The notes under the pieces: generated by a model | Told to the model about the DNA's origin: nothing | Seen by the model: the letters and a program-made list of their open reading frames with translations, nothing else | Databases searched by the model: none | NCBI RefSeq assembly: GCF_030813355.1 | Contig: NZ_JAUSUD010000009.1 | Coordinates: forward strand, 1 to 64,000 | Reading direction: 5' to 3' | Source of the DNA: Metabacillus malikii | GTDB lineage: Bacteria; Bacillota; Bacilli; Bacillales; Bacillaceae | DNA length: 64,000 bases | Shown: positions 45,498 to 55,234 of the stretch, one piece after another | Layout of the letters: each line of letters opens with the position of its first letter | How positions within the stretch are numbered: the stretch's first letter is position 1 | Translations under genes and position numbers: made by a program

Positions 45498-45552
45498 ATG
45501 TCAGACCCTCAAACATAATCTTCAATGACTGAATGTTGGAGAGGTCTGACAT
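45498..45552. terminator. Bidirectional terminator between yslB and lysC
   Basis: The 10-bp arms atgtcagacc / ggtctgacat enclose partly paired inner sequence. Convergent stops lie on either side. Confidence 0.6.
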
Positions 45553-45578
45553 GTATTAATTACTCTCTTTATGACTAT

Positions 45579-46073
45579 TTACACATTTAAAGGTTCTTTA
45601 GAAAGTTCAAATGAACTATGCAGTGCTTCTACAGCAGTTACCATTTGTTCACCAGAAATGACTGTAGAAACTTTTATTTCTGACGTACTCACCATCTTTA
45701 CGTCAATACCTTGTTCAGCCAAGACCTCAAACATGTTAGCTGCTACCCCTGGATTTGATACCATTCCGGAACCGACGATTGAAACTTTTGCTAAGCCTGT
45801 TTCGTATTCAATATGTTCATAGCCCAAACTTGATTTATGCTGTTCAAGTATCTTCAATGTATCGTCTAAATCACTTGTTTTGATTGAAAAAGAGATAGAG
45901 ATTTTCTTATCATTCGTTGTACTTTGGATGATAATATCGACGTTTAAATTGTGATTAGCGAGCGTAGTGAAAATTGTCGAAAGTGTTGTTAATTCATTTG
46001 GCAATCCTAAAACTGACACCTTCGTTACCTGATCCTCAAATGCAATTCCTTTAACGACTAAGTTTTGCTCCAT
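45579..46073 (-). CDS. lysC: Aspartokinase II beta subunit by internal in-frame start
   Basis: An ATG inside lysC (codons EQNLVVKG follow) is preceded by AGGAGG at 8 bases. B. subtilis makes a beta subunit of about the same length from an equivalent site. The product of 164 aa covers the ACT domains. Confidence 0.8.
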   Translation of the reverse strand: MEQNLVVKGIAFEDQVTKVSVLGLPNELTTLSTIFTTLANHNLNVDIIIQSTTNDKKISISFSIKTSDLDDTLKILEQHKSSLGYEHIEYETGLAKVSIVGSGMVSNPGVAANMFEVLAEQGIDVKMVSTSEIKVSTVISGEQMVTAVEALHSSFELSKEPLNV

Positions 46074-46808
46074 GCTTGTTTCCTCCTCAACTATGGTTCC
46101 TCTTTCATCTTCCATGCTTGAACGTACTTCTAACGGAATTTGATAATTTTTTGCAAATTCAACAGCCCTTGGGTGAAGCACACCTGCTCCTAAGTTTGCC
46201 AATTCCAACATTTCATCGTATGAAATAGCTTCAAGCTTTCTGGCTTCTTTTACAACTCGCGGGTCTGTTGTAAATACTCCTGTAACGTCTGTATATATAT
46301 CGCACTTATCAGCGTTTAAACTAGCAGCAATTGCAACTGCGGTAGTGTCTGAACCTCCACGACCTAACGTCGTAATTTGTCCTGCTGATGAAGCACCTTG
46401 GAAACCAGCTACAACAACAATTCGTCCCTTATCTAATTCTGCTTTGATTTTAGCAGGATTAATATTTGTAATTCTTGCATTACTATGCTGCTCTTCCGTT
46501 TCGATACCAGCTTGCCAACCAGTAAAAGAAATTGCATCATAGCCTTTGTTCTGAAGTGCCATTGTTAATAATGAAATGGTTACTTGCTCACCAGTTGCTA
46601 GCAGCATATCCATCTCTCGTTTGCTCGGTTTAGAAGTAATTTGATTTGCTAATTCTACTAGCTGGTCCGTTGATTTCCCCATTGCCGATACAACGACAAC
46701 GACTTGATTACCATTTTCCATTTCTTGAATGACCCTGTCTGCTACATGTAAAATTCTTTCTGCAGATCCGACTGATGTACCACCAAATTTTTGAACAATA
46801 ATGCCCAA
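45579..46808 (-). CDS. lysC: Lysine-sensitive aspartokinase II, alpha subunit
   Basis: The 409-aa enzyme phosphorylates aspartate at the head of the lysine/diaminopimelate pathway. It has the KFGGTSVG motif at the N terminus, the TLGRGGSDTTA and DVTGVFTTDPR motifs, and two ACT domains in the C-terminal third. It starts with TTG behind GGGAGAG. An L-box riboswitch lies upstream, so it is controlled by lysine. An internal ATG with a strong SD makes a separate beta subunit (45579-46073), as in B. subtilis. Confidence 0.96.
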   Translation of the reverse strand: MGIIVQKFGGTSVGSAERILHVADRVIQEMENGNQVVVVVSAMGKSTDQLVELANQITSKPSKREMDMLLATGEQVTISLLTMALQNKGYDAISFTGWQAGIETEEQHSNARITNINPAKIKAELDKGRIVVVAGFQGASSAGQITTLGRGGSDTTAVAIAASLNADKCDIYTDVTGVFTTDPRVVKEARKLEAISYDEMLELANLGAGVLHPRAVEFAKNYQIPLEVRSSMEDERGTIVEEETSMEQNLVVKGIAFEDQVTKVSVLGLPNELTTLSTIFTTLANHNLNVDIIIQSTTNDKKISISFSIKTSDLDDTLKILEQHKSSLGYEHIEYETGLAKVSIVGSGMVSNPGVAANMFEVLAEQGIDVKMVSTSEIKVSTVISGEQMVTAVEALHSSFELSKEPLNV

Positions 46809-46892
46809 TTTTTATCTCTCCCTTCTTATTTAACTCAAATGATCGAACTTGTATGATAGAAGGCTAGAGCTTAGAGTGCTTTCATTTAGACA

Positions 46893-47133
46893 AATAAAAA
46901 AGCAATGGGACATGTATATCCCATTGCTTCACCACGAAATAAAATTTCGTTTCATACAATGAGATAGCTCTCCAAGAAAACAATTCGTTTCTTGACAATT
47001 TTACACCTATTAAATGTAAAACCAGCAAATACAGCAATGGCTCTGTATCGCTTCGGCAAATTCCCCTTTCATCAGTTGTCATTAGAGTCCATTCTCCTCT
47101 AACTGATTACTATTGAAATTCGCACCTCTACCA
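46893..47133 (-). promoter_or_regulatory. Lysine riboswitch (L box) with terminator
   Basis: The minus strand contains the L-box landmarks in order: AGGTGCGAAT near 47128, AGAGGAGAATGGACTCT, and GGGGAATTTGCCGAAGC. A terminator follows: 10-bp stem agcaatggga/tcccattgct at 46901-46928, then six or more U. It ends 85 bases upstream of lysC and turns transcription off when lysine is high. Confidence 0.9.
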
Positions 47134-47204
47134 TCATTTAACAAAATAACGATCAATATGAAGTTATTAATACAGTATCAGAGTTTTTATAAAAGCACAA
47201 GCAT

Positions 47205-48980
47205 TTATTCATTGTTTAAATGTTCAAAAATCGTCTTTGCTATCGTCTCAGGCATACCTGCTTCTTGAATTTGGTCGATAGTTGCTTCTTTCATTTTCTT
47301 TAAAGAACCAAAATGTTTAAGCAACATTTTCTTCCGCTGTGAACCAACTCCAGGAATATCGTCTAAAATTGACTGAAATGCATTTTTGCCTCGTAATTGG
47401 CGGTGAAAGGTAATCGCAAATCGATGGACTTCATCTTGTATTCTTTGAAGAAGATAAAATTCTTGACTATTGCGCTCTAAAGGAATGAATTCAGGCGGAG
47501 TACCGATAATTAATTCAGATGTTCGATGCTTATCATCTTTGACAAGACCTGCAATTGGAATTTCAAGCGCCAATTCATTTTCAAGTACATCTTGGGCAGC
47601 TGCTAAATGCCCCTTCCCGCCATCGATTACAATCAAATCTGGGAGTGGAAGTTCTTCCTTCAGTGCCCTGCTATACCTTCTTCTTACTACTTCTCTCATT
47701 GATTCGTAATCATCTGGACCTTGAACACTTTTTATTTTATATTTTCGGTAATGTTTTTTTGCTGGCTTTCCATCCTCAAACACAACCATTGCCGAAACAG
47801 GGTCTGTCCCTTGGATATTTGAGTTATCAAAAGCTTCAATCCGATGTGGTGTGTGTATCCCTAACTTTTCACCTAGGTTTTCGACTGCCTTAATTGTTCG
47901 TTCTTCATCACGTTCGATTAATTGAAACTTTTCTTGTAGGGCAATTTTTGCATTTTTATGAGCTAAAAGAATTAAGTCTTTCTTTTTGCCACGTTTAGGC
48001 TGCAATGTCGTCACATCTAATAACTTTTCTACTAACTCGATCTCAATACTATCTGGCAGAAGAATTTCTTTTGGTAAGAAGTGATTTGTTTTAGTATAAA
48101 ACTGACCTAAATAAGTAAGAAACTCCTGCTCTGCACTGTCATAAATCGGGAACATTGAAACATCGCGTTCGATTAATTTCCCTTGTCTTATAAAAAATAC
48201 TTGAACACACATCCAGCCTTTATCAAACGCATACCCAAATACATCACGGTCTACGTAATCATTCATCGTCATTTTTTGCTTTTCCATTGTTGCTTCAATA
48301 TGAATGATTTGATCCCGGTATTCTTGGGCACGCTCAAATTCTAATTGCTCAGCCGCTTTCTCCATTTTATCCGACAATTCGGCTTTTACTTTTTTATATC
48401 CACCGTTTAAAAATTTTGTGATTTCATCGACCATTTCCCGATTCGTTTCTTCCGATATATCATTTACACATGGCGCTAGGCATTGCCCCATATGATAATA
48501 TAGACAAACGCGATCAGGCATTGTCGAACATTTACGTAATGGGTATAAACGGTCAAGTAGTTTAATCGTTTCCCGTGCAGATTGTACATTTGGATACGGA
48601 CCAAAATATTTCCCTTTATCTTTCTTGACTTGTCTCGTTGCGATTAAACGCGGATGACGTTCAGCTGTAATTTTTATAAATGGATACGTCTTATCGTCTT
48701 TGAGCATGACGTTGTATTTTGGGTCATATTTTTTTATTAAGTTTAATTCTAAAATTAACGCTTCTAAATTAGAAGATGTCACAATGTATTCAAAGTCGAC
48801 AATTTCATTTACTAGACGTAATGTTTTCCCATCATGAGACCCAGTAAAATAGGATCTTACACGATTTTTTAATATTTTTGCCTTCCCTACATAGATCACT
48901 GTACCTTGTCTATCTTTCATAATGTAGCATCCCGGTTGATCAGGGAGAAGTGCAAGCTTTTCTTTAATATGGTCACTCAT
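47205..48980 (-). CDS. uvrC: Excinuclease ABC subunit C
   Basis: The 591-aa nucleotide-excision-repair nuclease has the GIY-YIG domain (about 14-90, [19 protein letters not shown]), a Cys-rich [13 protein letters not shown] (about 165-177), a UVR motif and the RNase-H-like C-terminal nuclease ([20 protein letters not shown]), ending in HhH repeats. ATG at 48980 agrees with B. subtilis UvrC; the frame has a TTG four codons earlier too close to the SD. The gap 48981-49282 upstream shows no further feature. Confidence 0.96.
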   Translation of the reverse strand: MSDHIKEKLALLPDQPGCYIMKDRQGTVIYVGKAKILKNRVRSYFTGSHDGKTLRLVNEIVDFEYIVTSSNLEALILELNLIKKYDPKYNVMLKDDKTYPFIKITAERHPRLIATRQVKKDKGKYFGPYPNVQSARETIKLLDRLYPLRKCSTMPDRVCLYYHMGQCLAPCVNDISEETNREMVDEITKFLNGGYKKVKAELSDKMEKAAEQLEFERAQEYRDQIIHIEATMEKQKMTMNDYVDRDVFGYAFDKGWMCVQVFFIRQGKLIERDVSMFPIYDSAEQEFLTYLGQFYTKTNHFLPKEILLPDSIEIELVEKLLDVTTLQPKRGKKKDLILLAHKNAKIALQEKFQLIERDEERTIKAVENLGEKLGIHTPHRIEAFDNSNIQGTDPVSAMVVFEDGKPAKKHYRKYKIKSVQGPDDYESMREVVRRRYSRALKEELPLPDLIVIDGGKGHLAAAQDVLENELALEIPIAGLVKDDKHRTSELIIGTPPEFIPLERNSQEFYLLQRIQDEVHRFAITFHRQLRGKNAFQSILDDIPGVGSQRKKMLLKHFGSLKKMKEATIDQIQEAGMPETIAKTIFEHLNNE

Positions 48981-49282
48981 TTTAGCCAACACTCCTTTAA
49001 TTGTACTTAAATATAGACAGTCATCCCCAACTCTAATGAATATTAGTTGCGCGGATTACTGTCTATTAAATATGTCTTTATATTCTACCATGGAATAACA
49101 ATTTTCCACTATGTAAACTATTCGTAAACGAAGAAATGTTTTCCTCTATAAGTAGTGTAAATAGATTTCACTAAAAAGGTTGTCTTTATTTTGGATTATT
49201 TTTTAAGTGGAATGATTGTACCAAGGAAAAGCGAGCGACATCGAAAGTAAAAATCAATACATGTTTACGAAAAATAACAAAA

Positions 49283-49308
49283 AGAAAAGGACTGACAAAA
49301 GTCAATCC
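49283..49308 (-). terminator. Terminator of trxA
   Basis: An 8-bp stem (ggactgac / gtcaatcc, one G-U) with loop aaaa is followed by a U-rich tract, just after the trxA stop. Confidence 0.75.
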
Positions 49309-49314
49309 AACGTT

Positions 49315-49629
49315 TTAAACATGTTTATTTAATACTTCTGCTAATGCTTCTTTTGGTTGATAGCCAACTGCTTTGTCAACTACTTCTCCGTCTTTTAGTA
49401 CAAGTAAAGTCGGAATGCTCATTACTCCGTATTTCCCAGCTGTTTCTTGGTTTTCATCAACATCCACTTTTACGATTTTCACTTTGTCACCCATGTCAGT
49501 ATCTAAGTCTTCTAATACTGGAGCGATCATTTTACAAGGTCCACACCAAGGTGCCCAAAAGTCTACAAGAACGACACCTTCGTTTGTTTCATTTGTAAAT
49601 GTTTCATCTGTTACATGTGTAATTGCCAT
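49315..49629 (-). CDS. trxA: Thioredoxin
   Basis: The 104-aa protein has the active site WCGPCK and the usual flanks ([25 protein letters not shown]). It reduces disulfides in the cytosol. ATG at 49629 is chosen because AGGAGG lies 7 bases upstream; the frame runs 16 codons further. A TATACT lies about 30 bases upstream of the SD, a possible -10, with a poor -35. Confidence 0.96.
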   Translation of the reverse strand: MAITHVTDETFTNETNEGVVLVDFWAPWCGPCKMIAPVLEDLDTDMGDKVKIVKVDVDENQETAGKYGVMSIPTLLVLKDGEVVDKAVGYQPKEALAEVLNKHV

Positions 49630-49750
49630 TATGATTCCTCCTATATTGTGGGGTAAATTATGTTTAAAGTATAGCATCCAGTGAAAAAGTTAGCTATCAT
49701 TTTGCTTCAATCGTTAATTTTCCCTGTTGTTACTCATTCAAAACATGCAT

Positions 49751-50731
49751 TTATTTAACATTTAATTTTAATTTTTTTATTTCTTCAGTTAGCATTGGAA
49801 CAACTTCAAATAAATCTCCGACTATTCCGTAGTCAGCTACCTGGAATATATTTGCTTCAGGGTCTTTATTTATCGCAACAATTACTTTTGAGTTCGACAT
49901 TCCTGCCAAGTGTTGGATAGCTCCAGAAATTCCGCAGGCAATATATAAATCAGGTGTTACGACTTTTCCTGTTTGACCAATTTGCAATGAGTAATCACAA
50001 TAGTCTGCATCACACGCTCCGCGCGATGCTCCAACAGCACCTCCTAATACTTCCGCAAGCTCTTTTAGTGGTTCAAACCCTTCTGGACTCTTTACCCCAC
50101 GACCGCCTGCAACAACAACTTTCGCTTCTGATAAGTCTACTCCTTCAGTTGTTTTTCTGACTACTTCTTTGATGACTGTCCGTAAATCTTTTACTTGGGT
50201 CTGTAATGATTCAATTTCACCTGTTCGATTTTCATCCTTTTGTAAGGGGTTAATATTATTAGGGCGGATAGTTGCAAATATTGGATTAGCGGTACAAATT
50301 TTTTTCTCAAATGCTTTTCCTGAGTATATAGGTCTAGTAAAGATAACATTGCCACCTACAAGTTCAATTTCTGTTACATCTGAAATTAACCCAACATCTA
50401 ATTTTGCAGCAATTCTAGGTGCAATATCTTTTCCTAGAGCAGTATGTCCGATGATGATACTTTGAGGATTTTCCTTTTCAATAATTGAATGTAATGCTTG
50501 GGTATATCCGTCTGATGAATAATTACGGAGAAGGGGGTCTTCAATTGTAATAACTCGGTCAGCTCCGTAATGAAATAATTCATTGGCAAGAGGTGTGATT
50601 GATTCGCCGATTAAAACCGCAACAACTTCGCCACCTTCGGAAATATATTTTCCAGCAGCAATTGATTCAAATGATATATTCCGTAATGTTTGTTCACGTG
50701 TCTCAGCTAATACAACTACTTTTCTCGTCAT
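49751..50731 (-). CDS. etfA: Electron transfer flavoprotein alpha subunit
   Basis: The 326-aa protein carries the FAD-binding C-terminal domain (ARIAAKL then VAGGRGVKSPEGF, and GISGAIQHLAGM). It accepts electrons from acyl-CoA dehydrogenases in fatty-acid oxidation. ATG at 50731 has GGGGGAAAG upstream and lies 42 bases after the etfB stop; the frame extends ten codons further. It is the last gene of fadR-etfB-etfA. Confidence 0.96.
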   Translation of the reverse strand: MTRKVVVLAETREQTLRNISFESIAAGKYISEGGEVVAVLIGESITPLANELFHYGADRVITIEDPLLRNYSSDGYTQALHSIIEKENPQSIIIGHTALGKDIAPRIAAKLDVGLISDVTEIELVGGNVIFTRPIYSGKAFEKKICTANPIFATIRPNNINPLQKDENRTGEIESLQTQVKDLRTVIKEVVRKTTEGVDLSEAKVVVAGGRGVKSPEGFEPLKELAEVLGGAVGASRGACDADYCDYSLQIGQTGKVVTPDLYIACGISGAIQHLAGMSNSKVIVAINKDPEANIFQVADYGIVGDLFEVVPMLTEEIKKLKLNVK

Positions 50732-50773
50732 TGTCTTTCCCCCATTCATGTTTTTCCTCACCCTTACGTTTCC

Positions 50774-51547
50774 TCATATAATCTTTTTATCGCGATGAAG
50801 GTATGTTACTAGCTCTGCCACCTGTTCTTTCAGTTCACCTTGTAGTACTTTTCCTGCTTCTTTTTTAGCAGGTAGATATATTTCCAATGTCTTTGTTTTT
50901 GAACTTACATCATCTTCATCTATATCAAGGTCATCTAATTCCAATTCTGTTAATGGCTTCTTCTTCGCCTTCATAATTCCTGGTAATGAAGGATAGCGCG
51001 GCTCGTTCAATCCTTGTTGCGCTGTGATAAGTAGTGGTAAGGCAGCTTCAATGTGAGCTTCATCTCCCTCGATATCACGAACAATCGAAACTTTATTGTT
51101 GTTTAGTTGAAGTCCAGTGACCGTTGTAACATATGGGATGTTCATTAGCTCTGCTAAACGAGGGCCTACCTGTCCTGAGCCTCCATCAATCGTTACATTT
51201 CCAGTTAAAATTAAATCAACTTGTTTATCTTTGAAAAATTGAGTAAGCACTTTGGATGTTGAATATTCATCATATTCCTCTAAATCCTCTTCAATATTTA
51301 TAAGTACAGCCTTGTCACATCCCATTGCTAATGCTGTTCGAAGCTGTTTTTCTGAATCCTCATTTCCAACCGTTACAACCGTTACTTCCCCGCCGTGTTC
51401 ATCACGTAATGTGATTGCCTCTTCTATTGCGTATTCATCATATGGATTAATAATAAACTCGGCTTCTTCCTCACTAATTTGACCGTCTTTGATGAAGATT
51501 TTTTCCTCAGTATCAAACGTTCTTTTCATTAAGACATAAATATTCAT
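50774..51547 (-). CDS. etfB: Electron transfer flavoprotein beta subunit
   Basis: The 257-aa partner of EtfA has the AMP-binding/signature region VLTGNVTIDGGSGQVGPRLAE (shown here by its GNVTIDGGSGQVGP core) and PYVTTVTGL. ATG at 51547 is chosen because GGGGGAAG lies 7 bases upstream. In B. subtilis fadB lies between fadR and etfB; here the 285-base gap has no fadB, only a hairpin. Confidence 0.96.
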   Translation of the reverse strand: MNIYVLMKRTFDTEEKIFIKDGQISEEEAEFIINPYDEYAIEEAITLRDEHGGEVTVVTVGNEDSEKQLRTALAMGCDKAVLINIEEDLEEYDEYSTSKVLTQFFKDKQVDLILTGNVTIDGGSGQVGPRLAELMNIPYVTTVTGLQLNNNKVSIVRDIEGDEAHIEAALPLLITAQQGLNEPRYPSLPGIMKAKKKPLTELELDDLDIDEDDVSSKTKTLEIYLPAKKEAGKVLQGELKEQVAELVTYLHRDKKII

Positions 51548-51650
51548 CTTCGCTTCCCCCATTTTCATTTGATAAGAAATGATGAAACTGACGATGCATT
51601 AATGTTTAGCTTTTGGGTTTGTTATTACTTCTGGAAATTCCACTAATGTT

Positions 51651-51687
51651 CTAGAGTTTCTTATCTGAACTGATAGTGAAACTCTAG
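51651..51687. other. Hairpin between fadR and etfB
   Basis: A perfect 10-bp stem (ctagagtttc / gaaactctag) with a 17-base loop. No U-tract follows on either strand, so it may be an RNA-processing or attenuation element rather than a terminator. It lies in a gap where B. subtilis has fadB. Confidence 0.45.
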
Positions 51688-51832
51688 AAGGATGCAGGTG
51701 GCGTTTATATTAAGGAGGTTCTATTTCACTTCTCAGTAAAAGGATTATCGAAGTGGAAATGACACAAAATCTAACAACTATAAAAATAATACAATTTGAT
51801 TGTGAAAATGATAATCCTCGACTGAATAATGT

Positions 51833-52423
51833 TTACTTGTTTTTATTTGCAAAACCATTAACAATTAAAGCATGGACTGGGTCTACTTGTTTTTCTAATT
51901 CATATTTCTGTTCGTTCATGACCCAAGTTGTTACAACTTCATCAATTGTTCCAAAGATCATTTGTCTCGCGATGCGATGATTAATAATGGGATTAAATTC
52001 ACCTGAATCCATTCCTGTTTTAATAATATGGTCTATAACATTGAAATATCCTTTTAGCACTTCATTTATCCGTAGTCTAAGTTCCTTATTCGATTGTCTT
52101 AGCTCTAGCTGTGTTACGATTGCCATATGATGATCTGCAGCTAGTAATGAAAAATGTGTCTTGATAAGAGCGTAAAGTTTATTTGATGCTGTTGTTTCTG
52201 ACTTAATCTCAGCTTCAATTTTCTCAATAAACTCTCCCATTTTTTCACGGAACATTGAGACTAAAATGTCTTCCTTATTTTTAAAGTATAAATAAATTGT
52301 CCCATCTGCGACACCGGCTTGTTTTGCTATTTTGGATACTTGTGCTTGATGATACCCATTTTCTGCTATTACGATAACTGCTGCATCAATAATTTGCATA
52401 TATTTCGGTTTCGTTTGCTTCAT
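51833..52423 (-). CDS. fadR: TetR-family fatty-acid regulator FadR
   Basis: The 196-aa protein has the TetR HTH (IIDAAVIVIAENGYHQAQVSKIAKQAGVADGTIYLYFKNKED, core GTIYLYFKNK). In Bacillus it represses beta-oxidation genes and is released by long-chain acyl-CoA. It is immediately downstream of lcfA and upstream of etfBA, and a FadR box lies 92 bases before its start, suggesting autocontrol. AGGGGAG lies before the ATG. Confidence 0.93.
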   Translation of the reverse strand: MKQTKPKYMQIIDAAVIVIAENGYHQAQVSKIAKQAGVADGTIYLYFKNKEDILVSMFREKMGEFIEKIEAEIKSETTASNKLYALIKTHFSLLAADHHMAIVTQLELRQSNKELRLRINEVLKGYFNVIDHIIKTGMDSGEFNPIINHRIARQMIFGTIDEVVTTWVMNEQKYELEKQVDPVHALIVNGFANKNK

Positions 52424-52514
52424 TTTGTACTCCCCTTTTCTTCTTGTAAGACTTCTATTATCTGACGGGAAGCCATATTCAAATACTTTAGTTAGAAATT
52501 ACAACCCGTGATGA

Positions 52515-52532
52515 TGAATGAATAGTCATTCA
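52515..52532. promoter_or_regulatory. FadR operator
   Basis: TGAATGAATAGTCATTCA is an almost perfect match to the Bacillus FadR consensus TGAATGANTANTCATTCA. It lies upstream of fadR-etfBA, downstream of the lcfA terminator. Confidence 0.85.
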
Positions 52533-52608
52533 TAAATTAATCATAAGTTTCTCCTTTAAGTCTGTCAAGTTCTTTATGTAGCCTGTTTTAAAAATGCCGT
52601 AATATAAA

Positions 52609-52643
52609 GCAAGATGGAAAGAAGTATATCCCTTCCATCTTGC
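52609..52643 (-). terminator. Terminator of lcfA
   Basis: A perfect 11-bp stem (gcaagatggaa / ttccatcttgc) followed by TTTATATT on the minus strand, 7 bases after the lcfA stop. It separates lcfA from fadR. Confidence 0.7.
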
Positions 52644-52649
52644 ATATAT

Positions 52650-54338
52650 TTACTTCGCGTCTTTTAGCTTTTCTTTTTCCTCTTCTATTAAAGCACGTCT
52701 AAGAATTTTCCCTACGGCTGTTTTCGGTAATTCTTTTCTAAATTCGTAATATCGCGGGACTTTATATGCTGCAAGATGCTGTCTTGCATATTCGTTGAAT
52801 TCCTCTGATGTAGCACTGACACCTTCTTTTAACACAATATACGCTTTGACAGTTTCACCTCGATATGGGTCGGGTATGCCTGCTACAACTACTTCTTGAA
52901 CTTTCTCATGTTCGTATAAGACTTCCTCAATTTCGCGTGGATAAACATTATATCCACTGGCAATAATCGTATCTTTTTTACGGTCTACGATATAGAAATA
53001 CCCATCTTCATCCATGTATCCTATGTCACCAGTAAATAACCAGCCATTTTTTAACGTTGCTTCTGTTTCTTCTTTTCGGTTCCAATATCCTTTCATCACT
53101 TGTGGACCTCTAACAAGAATTTCCCCAAGCTCGTTTGGCTCTGCCTTTCGTCCTGTTTCCATTGACAAGATAAATGCTTCTGTATTAGGCCATGGGACAC
53201 CAACGCTTCCTGGCTTACGTTTCTCCCAAAAGAAGTTTGCGTGAGTAACAGGAGATGCCTCTGATAGTCCATACCCTTCAACAAGCTTGCCTCCTGTTAT
53301 TGCCTCGAATTGCTCCTGCACTTCAACAGGCAGAGCCGCAGAACCGCTAATACAGGAATCTATTGAAGATAAATCATACTCCTTAATATCGGGTTGATTT
53401 AATAACGAAATATATATCGTTGGTGCTCCTGGGAACAGCGTCGGCTTTAATTTATGAATTGTCTTTAACGTTTCAGTCGGATCAAACTTTGGCAAGAGAA
53501 TCATTTTATAGGCTTGCATAACAGTGAGATTCAATACAGTAGTCATACCATATACATGAAAAAAAGGAATGATTCCAAGTATTGATTCTTCTCCTTTTTT
53601 ACAATTGTACATCCATGCTGCACACATTTGTGTATTTGCTGCAATGTTATTATGAGTGAGCATAACACCTTTCGGAAAACCGGTTGTTCCGCCTGTATAT
53701 TGCAATAATGCTACGTCTTCTCCTGGGTTTATTTTCGGTTCGTCAACTTCCGGCAAAGCATTTAGCATAATCTTTTTGAATAAATGTGTATCATCATGAT
53801 GTTCTACCTTTACTACAACTTGATTTTGTCTTTTTTGTACAAATGGGTACAGGAGATTCTTAGGAAACGGCAAGTAATCTTTGATTCCAGTAACAATAAT
53901 ATGCTGTATTTTTGTTAACGCTTTCATTTTAGAAACCCTCGGGTATAATAAATCTAACGTTACAATGTACGTTGACCCACTATCATTTAACTGAAATTCC
54001 AATTCCCTCTCCATATACAATGGATTTGTTTGAACAACGATCCCTCCAGATAATAACACACCGAAATACGCGATTACAGCCTGCGGACAATTTGGTAGCA
54101 TAATTGAAACACGGTCGCCTTTTTGAATACCTAATGATTGTAAATAGTTTGCGAATTTCAGTGATTGCATATAAAGTTCTGTATAACTTAACTCTTTACC
54201 TAGAAAGTGGATTGCTGTTTTTGATGGGTGTTCATTTGCGGCTTGTTTTAAATAGTCAAAGAGTGGTCGTTCTTCCAAGGTTATCAAATGAGGAATTTGT
54301 TCAGGATAATGACGTAACCAAGGTTTTTGATTTTCCAT
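52650..54338 (-). CDS. lcfA: Long-chain fatty acid-CoA ligase
   Basis: The 562-aa AMP-forming ligase has the P-loop-like YTGGTTGFPKGVMLTH, the GYGLSEASPV motif, and the FTGDIGYMDEDGY and KDTIIASGYNVYPREIEE core in the C-terminal lid. It activates fatty acids for beta-oxidation. AGGAGGAG precedes the ATG. It is the head gene of the fatty-acid block. No FadR box is evident within 100 bases upstream. Confidence 0.95.
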   Translation of the reverse strand: MENQKPWLRHYPEQIPHLITLEERPLFDYLKQAANEHPSKTAIHFLGKELSYTELYMQSLKFANYLQSLGIQKGDRVSIMLPNCPQAVIAYFGVLLSGGIVVQTNPLYMERELEFQLNDSGSTYIVTLDLLYPRVSKMKALTKIQHIIVTGIKDYLPFPKNLLYPFVQKRQNQVVVKVEHHDDTHLFKKIMLNALPEVDEPKINPGEDVALLQYTGGTTGFPKGVMLTHNNIAANTQMCAAWMYNCKKGEESILGIIPFFHVYGMTTVLNLTVMQAYKMILLPKFDPTETLKTIHKLKPTLFPGAPTIYISLLNQPDIKEYDLSSIDSCISGSAALPVEVQEQFEAITGGKLVEGYGLSEASPVTHANFFWEKRKPGSVGVPWPNTEAFILSMETGRKAEPNELGEILVRGPQVMKGYWNRKEETEATLKNGWLFTGDIGYMDEDGYFYIVDRKKDTIIASGYNVYPREIEEVLYEHEKVQEVVVAGIPDPYRGETVKAYIVLKEGVSATSEEFNEYARQHLAAYKVPRYYEFRKELPKTAVGKILRRALIEEEKEKLKDAK

Positions 54339-54647
54339 AAAATCTCCTCCTATAAATATTATTCTCTTTGAACCAACTAACTTACTATTATAATGCTAGC
54401 TGGTGGATAGGAGATTGTATAATTTGTCGTGAAGGTGCTGTTATGAATATTGGATATATTCTGTTTCCCCCTACCTTCTTATAGAAAGTATAGCAGATCT
54501 TTTTATTTTCAGAAATATGAAAAATGTTTAGTTTGATTATTAATGTCAATATACAGATATCTTTTCGTTCAATTTTAAGCCAAGATTCTTGTTATTGTTG
54601 CAAAATGCGTAACTCTCCATAACTTGGTTATTTTGAATATCTATAGA

Positions 54648-54682
54648 AAATGGGTGACTCAGGAAATCTGAGTCACCCATTT
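54648..54682. terminator. Hairpin downstream of the yshE transcript
   Basis: A 15-bp perfect stem (aaatgggtgactcag / ctgagtcacccattt) with a 5-base loop. On the minus strand TTTTC follows. It probably ends the mutS2-yshE-small ORF transcript. The rest of 54339-54647 shows nothing. Confidence 0.7.
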
Positions 54683-54718
54683 CGTCCCCGAAACTTTTAA
54701 AGAATGCCGTGAGTAATA

Positions 54719-54799
54719 TTAAAAAAATGTTAAGTAAATAATTCCGATAATGATGAACAATCCACATAGTGCGAACATCACTTTTGCTAATGTTTCCAT
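54719..54799 (-). CDS. Small membrane peptide, 26 aa
   Basis: An ATG at 54799, with GGGAG nine bases upstream, opens 26 codons and ends at TAA. The product is almost entirely one hydrophobic helix (CGLFIIIGIIYLTFF at its end) with a charged start. It lies 13 bases after the yshE stop, so it is probably co-translated with it. I do not recognise it. The good SD and the single-helix composition support a real gene. Confidence 0.55.
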   Translation of the reverse strand: METLAKVMFALCGLFIIIGIIYLTFF

Positions 54800-54812
54800 T
54801 TTTTATTCTCCC

Positions 54813-55217
54813 CTAAATACCTGCCCCGACTACGAATGAGAGGCCTACTGATATGACAAGCGATACAAAGCCAACAGCACGATTATCATTTTTAATCTCT
54901 TCATCTATTTTGAACTTCGGAGTCATAAACTCGAATATGAAATAGCCGAGTAGTAGTAATAGAAAACCAAAGAAGCCTGACCCCATCATTTGTAATAAGC
55001 TATCATGTTGTTCTATTGAATATTTAAAAACGTTTGCTATTCCGAATATTTTCCCGCCAGTTGCCATTGCTACTGACAAATTTCCGTTCTGAATTTCTTC
55101 CCAATTCTTATACTTGGTCACAAGTTCAAAGATGCTTAGAAACACGATAATGCATAGTACAGCTACACTATAGTAAGCTGTCGTCTCTACAATTTCATTC
55201 TCCCAGAAACCACTCAT
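54813..55217 (-). CDS. yshE: DUF350 membrane protein (YshE)
   Basis: The 134-aa protein has four membrane helices, with the DUF350 phrase GGKIFGIANVF and ENEIVETTAYYSVAVLCI at the start. Function is unknown. It follows mutS2 by 17 bases, the same order as in B. subtilis. GGGGAGAAG precedes the ATG. Confidence 0.9.
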   Translation of the reverse strand: MSGFWENEIVETTAYYSVAVLCIIVFLSIFELVTKYKNWEEIQNGNLSVAMATGGKIFGIANVFKYSIEQHDSLLQMMGSGFFGFLLLLLGYFIFEFMTPKFKIDEEIKNDNRAVGFVSLVISVGLSFVVGAGI

Positions 55218-55234
55218 TTTATCTCTTCTCCCCG

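Noticed and set aside
46882-47082. Coding frame upstream of lysC
   Set aside because: It is wholly within the L-box riboswitch and its terminator, and has no SD.
51569-51832. Remnant of fadB between fadR and etfB
   Set aside because: A 36-codon open stretch exists on the minus strand but shows no enoyl-CoA hydratase motif, so I do not call it fadB.
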